Made by a program: the position numbers and the translations under genes
Assembly: GCA_025360985.1 (NCBI GenBank)
Contig: JANYBA010000295.1
Coordinates: forward strand, 1 to 8,344
Source: Gammaproteobacteria bacterium
GTDB taxonomy: Bacteria > Pseudomonadota > Gammaproteobacteria > Xanthomonadales > Xanthomonadaceae
Length of the DNA: 8,344 nt
Reading direction: 5' to 3'
Shown here: piece after piece, positions 6,447 through 8,344 of the stretch
Numbering within the stretch: position 1 is the first letter of the stretch
Layout: each line of letters starts with the position of its first letter
The notes under the pieces: model-generated
Databases searched by the model: none
Told to the model about the DNA's origin: nothing
Seen by the model: only the letters and a program-made list of their open reading frames with translations

Positions 6447-7666
6447 GGCGCCAGCTCCGGCAGCGACAGTCGTGCCTCGAGAATATCCGACAGCGATTCG
6501 ACCAGCGCGGGGTCCGGGAGGATGGCGAGTACTTCCTTGCAGAACGCCAGCGTCAGCAAGGCCCTGGCCTGGTCTTCGGGAATGCCGCGCGAGCGCAGGT
6601 AGAACAGGGCGGTGTCGCTGAGCCGCCCGACGGTAGCGCCGTGCGCGGCCTTGACCTCGTCGGCGTGGATTTCCAGCACTGGCTGGGTGTCGATCTCGGC
6701 GCTGTCGGACAGCAGCAGGTTCTTGCTCGACAGCATCGCGTCGCTGCCGTCGGCGCCGGCGCGGATGGTGATGCCGCCGTGGAAGGCAACGCGGCCGCGG
6801 CCGTTGGCCAGCCCGCGCCAGCGCAGGTCGCAACTCGTGTCGCGGGCAACGTGCTCGATGCCCAGGCGCGTATCGACATGCTGGCGGCCCGCGGCGAGCA
6901 GGGCGCCACCGGCGATCACGCGCGCGTGTTCGCCCTGCAACGAAACATTGAGTTCGTGCCGCGACAGCCCGGACCCGAGTTCGAGGTCGATGCGCCGGTA
7001 CTCGGCCTTCGAGGCCAGCACGGCGTCGGTGCGGGCGATCAGGGTCGCGCCGGCGCCGTCATCCTGCACGCGGGCGTGGACCAGGCGGCTGCCCGGCTTG
7101 AGATGCACGTGCACCAGTTGGTTGCCAAGGTGCCGATGCGCGCCGACGGTGAGGTGGTGTTCGATCACGGTCAGCGTGGCGCTCTCGCGCAGTTCGATCA
7201 GGTGGCGGGCGTGGCTCGCAAGGTCGGCGTCGGCCGGCGCCGCGACGAATACCAGGTGCAGCGGCGAAGCCACCTGCGCGTCGGCCTCGACGCGCACGAT
7301 CGCGCCGTCGCGGGCGTGCGCGGCATTGAGCCGCGCGAAGGCCTCGTCGGCCCGGTCGAAGCGACGTTCGAGGAAATTCACCGCCCGGCTGTCGGCGCCG
7401 GCCAGCGCCTGCGACAAGGGCTGCACCGACAGCCCGGGAGCGAGCCCATCGAGCGCCGACAGCGCGGCATCGAAACGGCCGTTGACGAAGACGACGCGCG
7501 GCGCGGGAATGGCGGCGAGCGCGCCGGGATCGATCGCGACTGGCGTGGCCGACGTCGCGAACTTGCGCGCCGACAGCGCCCGCAGGCTGGTGTACTTCCA
7601 GGTTTCGTTGCGGGGTCCGGGCAGGCCGCCAATCGGCTCCGACAGCGCGGCGAGCGTGACGCTCAT
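6443..7666 (-). CDS. sufD: Fe-S cluster assembly scaffold protein SufD
   Basis: 407-residue SufD, the partner of SufB in the SufBC2D scaffold on which Fe-S clusters are built in the cytoplasm. The N-terminus has the typical RNETWKYTSLRAL helix at 19-31. The middle and C-terminus form the SufBD beta-helix core: HARVQDDGAGA, VSLQGEHARV, DTSCDLRWRG, SSKNLLLSDSAEIDTQPVLE (314-333), then HADEVKAAHGATVGRLSDTALFYLRSRGI. His342 in KAAHGATVG corresponds to the conserved SufD histidine implicated in iron or cluster handling. The Cys two residues before it in E. coli SufD is Ala340 here. ATG 7666 overlaps the SufC stop by 4 bases (ATGA), with AGGA 7 bases upstream. The stop overlaps the SufS start. SufB versus SufD: order after sufC, length, and the absence of the longer N-terminal region of SufB all favour SufD. 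Confidence 0.95.
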   Translation of the reverse strand: MSVTLAALSEPIGGLPGPRNETWKYTSLRALSARKFATSATPVAIDPGALAAIPAPRVVFVNGRFDAALSALDGLAPGLSVQPLSQALAGADSRAVNFLERRFDRADEAFARLNAAHARDGAIVRVEADAQVASPLHLVFVAAPADADLASHARHLIELRESATLTVIEHHLTVGAHRHLGNQLVHVHLKPGSRLVHARVQDDGAGATLIARTDAVLASKAEYRRIDLELGSGLSRHELNVSLQGEHARVIAGGALLAAGRQHVDTRLGIEHVARDTSCDLRWRGLANGRGRVAFHGGITIRAGADGSDAMLSSKNLLLSDSAEIDTQPVLEIHADEVKAAHGATVGRLSDTALFYLRSRGIPEDQARALLTLAFCKEVLAILPDPALVESLSDILEARLSLPELAP

Positions 7667-8344
7667 GGCGCGATCCTATCCTTCACCCAGGCGTAGCCGT
7701 GCGCCTCGAGTTCGAGCGCGAGATTCGGGCCGCCGGACTCGACGATGCGGCCCTCGGACAGCACGTGCACGATGTCGGGCTTGATGTAGTCGAGCAGGCG
7801 CTGGTAATGAGTGATCACCAGGAAGGCGCGGTCGGGCGAGCGCATCAGGTTGACGCCATCGGCGACCGCCTTGAGTGCGTCGATATCCAGGCCGGAATCG
7901 GTTTCGTCGAGGATCGCCAGCTTCGGTTCCAGCAGCGCCAACTGGAAGATCTCGTTGCGCTTTTTCTCGCCGCCGGAGAAGCCTTCGTTTACCGCGCGGT
8001 GCAGGAGCTCGTCCTTCAGGTGCAGGACCGAAAGCTTTTCGCGCACCCGTTTCAGGAACTGCATCGAATCCAGTTCTTGCTCGCCACGATGCTTGCGCTG
8101 CGCGTTCAGGGCCGCGCGCAGGAAATAGGTGTTGTTCACGCCCGGGATCTCGACCGGATACTGGAAGGCGAGGAACACGCCCTCGGCGGCGCGAATCTCT
8201 GGTTCCAGCGCGAGCAGATCGCGGCCCTCGAACATCACCGAGCCTTCGGTGACTTCGTAACCTTCACGACCGGCGAGGACATTGCCGAGCGTGGACTTGC
8301 CGGCGCCATTCGGGCCCATCAGGGCGTGCACCTGGCCGGCCTGC
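7663..8344 (-). CDS. sufC: SUF system ATPase SufC, 5' end cut by the window
   Basis: ABC-type ATPase of the SufBC2D complex, which drives the conformational change needed for cluster assembly. About 226 residues are in the window; the first 20-30 residues lie beyond base 8344, and the frame runs open to the edge (Gln-Ala-Gly-Gln-Val-His-Ala). The GTG at 8331 is internal and not the start. Seen: Walker A GPNGAGKST (about 8290-8316), the Q-loop region LAFQYPVEIPGV, the ABC signature as FSGGEKKRNE (from about 7980 downward), which is the SufC-specific form, Walker B LAILDETDSGLDIDALK (about 7870-7920), and the switch histidine in VITHYQRLLDYI. The C-terminus GGPNLALELEAHGYAW is typical of SufC. 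The stop overlaps the SufD ATG by 4 bases. sufB would be expected directly upstream. Confidence 0.96.
   Translation of the reverse strand, partial: QAGQVHALMGPNGAGKSTLGNVLAGREGYEVTEGSVMFEGRDLLALEPEIRAAEGVFLAFQYPVEIPGVNNTYFLRAALNAQRKHRGEQELDSMQFLKRVREKLSVLHLKDELLHRAVNEGFSGGEKKRNEIFQLALLEPKLAILDETDSGLDIDALKAVADGVNLMRSPDRAFLVITHYQRLLDYIKPDIVHVLSEGRIVESGGPNLALELEAHGYAWVKDRIAP

Noticed and set aside
5349..6602. 417-codon plus-strand open frame opposite sufS
   Set aside because: Antisense shadow; sufS on the minus strand has every active-site residue in place.
6447..6833. N-terminal extension of SufS to 535 residues
   Set aside because: The added segment lies inside sufD, is Arg/Pro-rich and not like any desulfurase N-terminus. 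GTG 6446 with GGAG gives the exact family length.
6209..7696. 495-codon plus-strand open frame opposite sufD and the start of sufS
   Set aside because: Shadow of high-GC codon use: low-complexity Arg/Gly/Ala/Gln protein without a family signature, fully antisense to sufD/sufS.
8329..8331. GTG 8331 as the true start of SufC
   Set aside because: It falls in the conserved Val-His-Ala strand just before Walker A. The frame is open to the window edge, so the real start is outside.

Overview
The window is dense, GC-rich bacterial chromosome (G+C looks to be roughly two thirds by eye) with nine protein genes, two of them cut by the window edges. There is almost no spare DNA: the longest gene-free stretch is 174 bases. 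Several features suggest a gammaproteobacterium of the Xanthomonadaceae/Lysobacter type: the flavour of the SUF proteins, a small solo ComEA-like protein, a HutD/Ves protein, and a REP-like repeat of the kind linked to Y1 (RAYT) transposases. The taxonomic placement is inference.

Layout from left to right. (1) Bases 1-1693, plus strand: the end of a nucleotide-sugar dehydrogenase (TviB/WbpO type), overlapped by one base by a UDP-glucuronate 4-epimerase-like SDR enzyme. Together they would supply UDP-hexuronic acids for a surface polysaccharide (capsule, LPS or exopolysaccharide) and probably form the end of such a cluster. (2) Bases 1701-3194, minus strand: an M20 metallopeptidase/dipeptidase with the full metal-binding set, convergent to the epimerase with a 7-base gap. 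(3) Bases 3195-3368: a divergent intergenic region with a possible shared promoter core and a GC-rich hairpin. (4) Bases 3369-3698, plus strand: an exported helix-hairpin-helix (ComEA-like) DNA-binding protein. (5) Bases 3702-3768: a perfect 25-bp inverted repeat around a 17-base loop, in which each arm is itself a small palindrome; it resembles a REP/BIME element and could also terminate transcription. (6) Bases 3812-4393, plus strand: a HutD/Ves-family cupin-like protein without any histidine-utilisation neighbours.

(7) Bases 4394-8344, minus strand: the main feature, a SUF iron-sulfur cluster assembly operon read as sufC (truncated) - sufD - sufS - GNAT acetyltransferase - Rieske ferredoxin. 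Every junction is a 4-base ATGA or GTGA stop/start overlap, so all five proteins are likely translationally coupled. SufC and SufD would form the scaffold ATPase complex with a SufB encoded just outside the window, and SufS would supply the sulfur. The Rieske protein is itself an Fe-S protein and a plausible client or redox partner. The role of the acetyltransferase is unknown.

No CRISPR array, tRNA, rRNA, complete insertion sequence or phage gene was seen. I found no clearly new multi-gene system. The best leads are the GNAT/Rieske tail of the SUF operon and the REP-like element.
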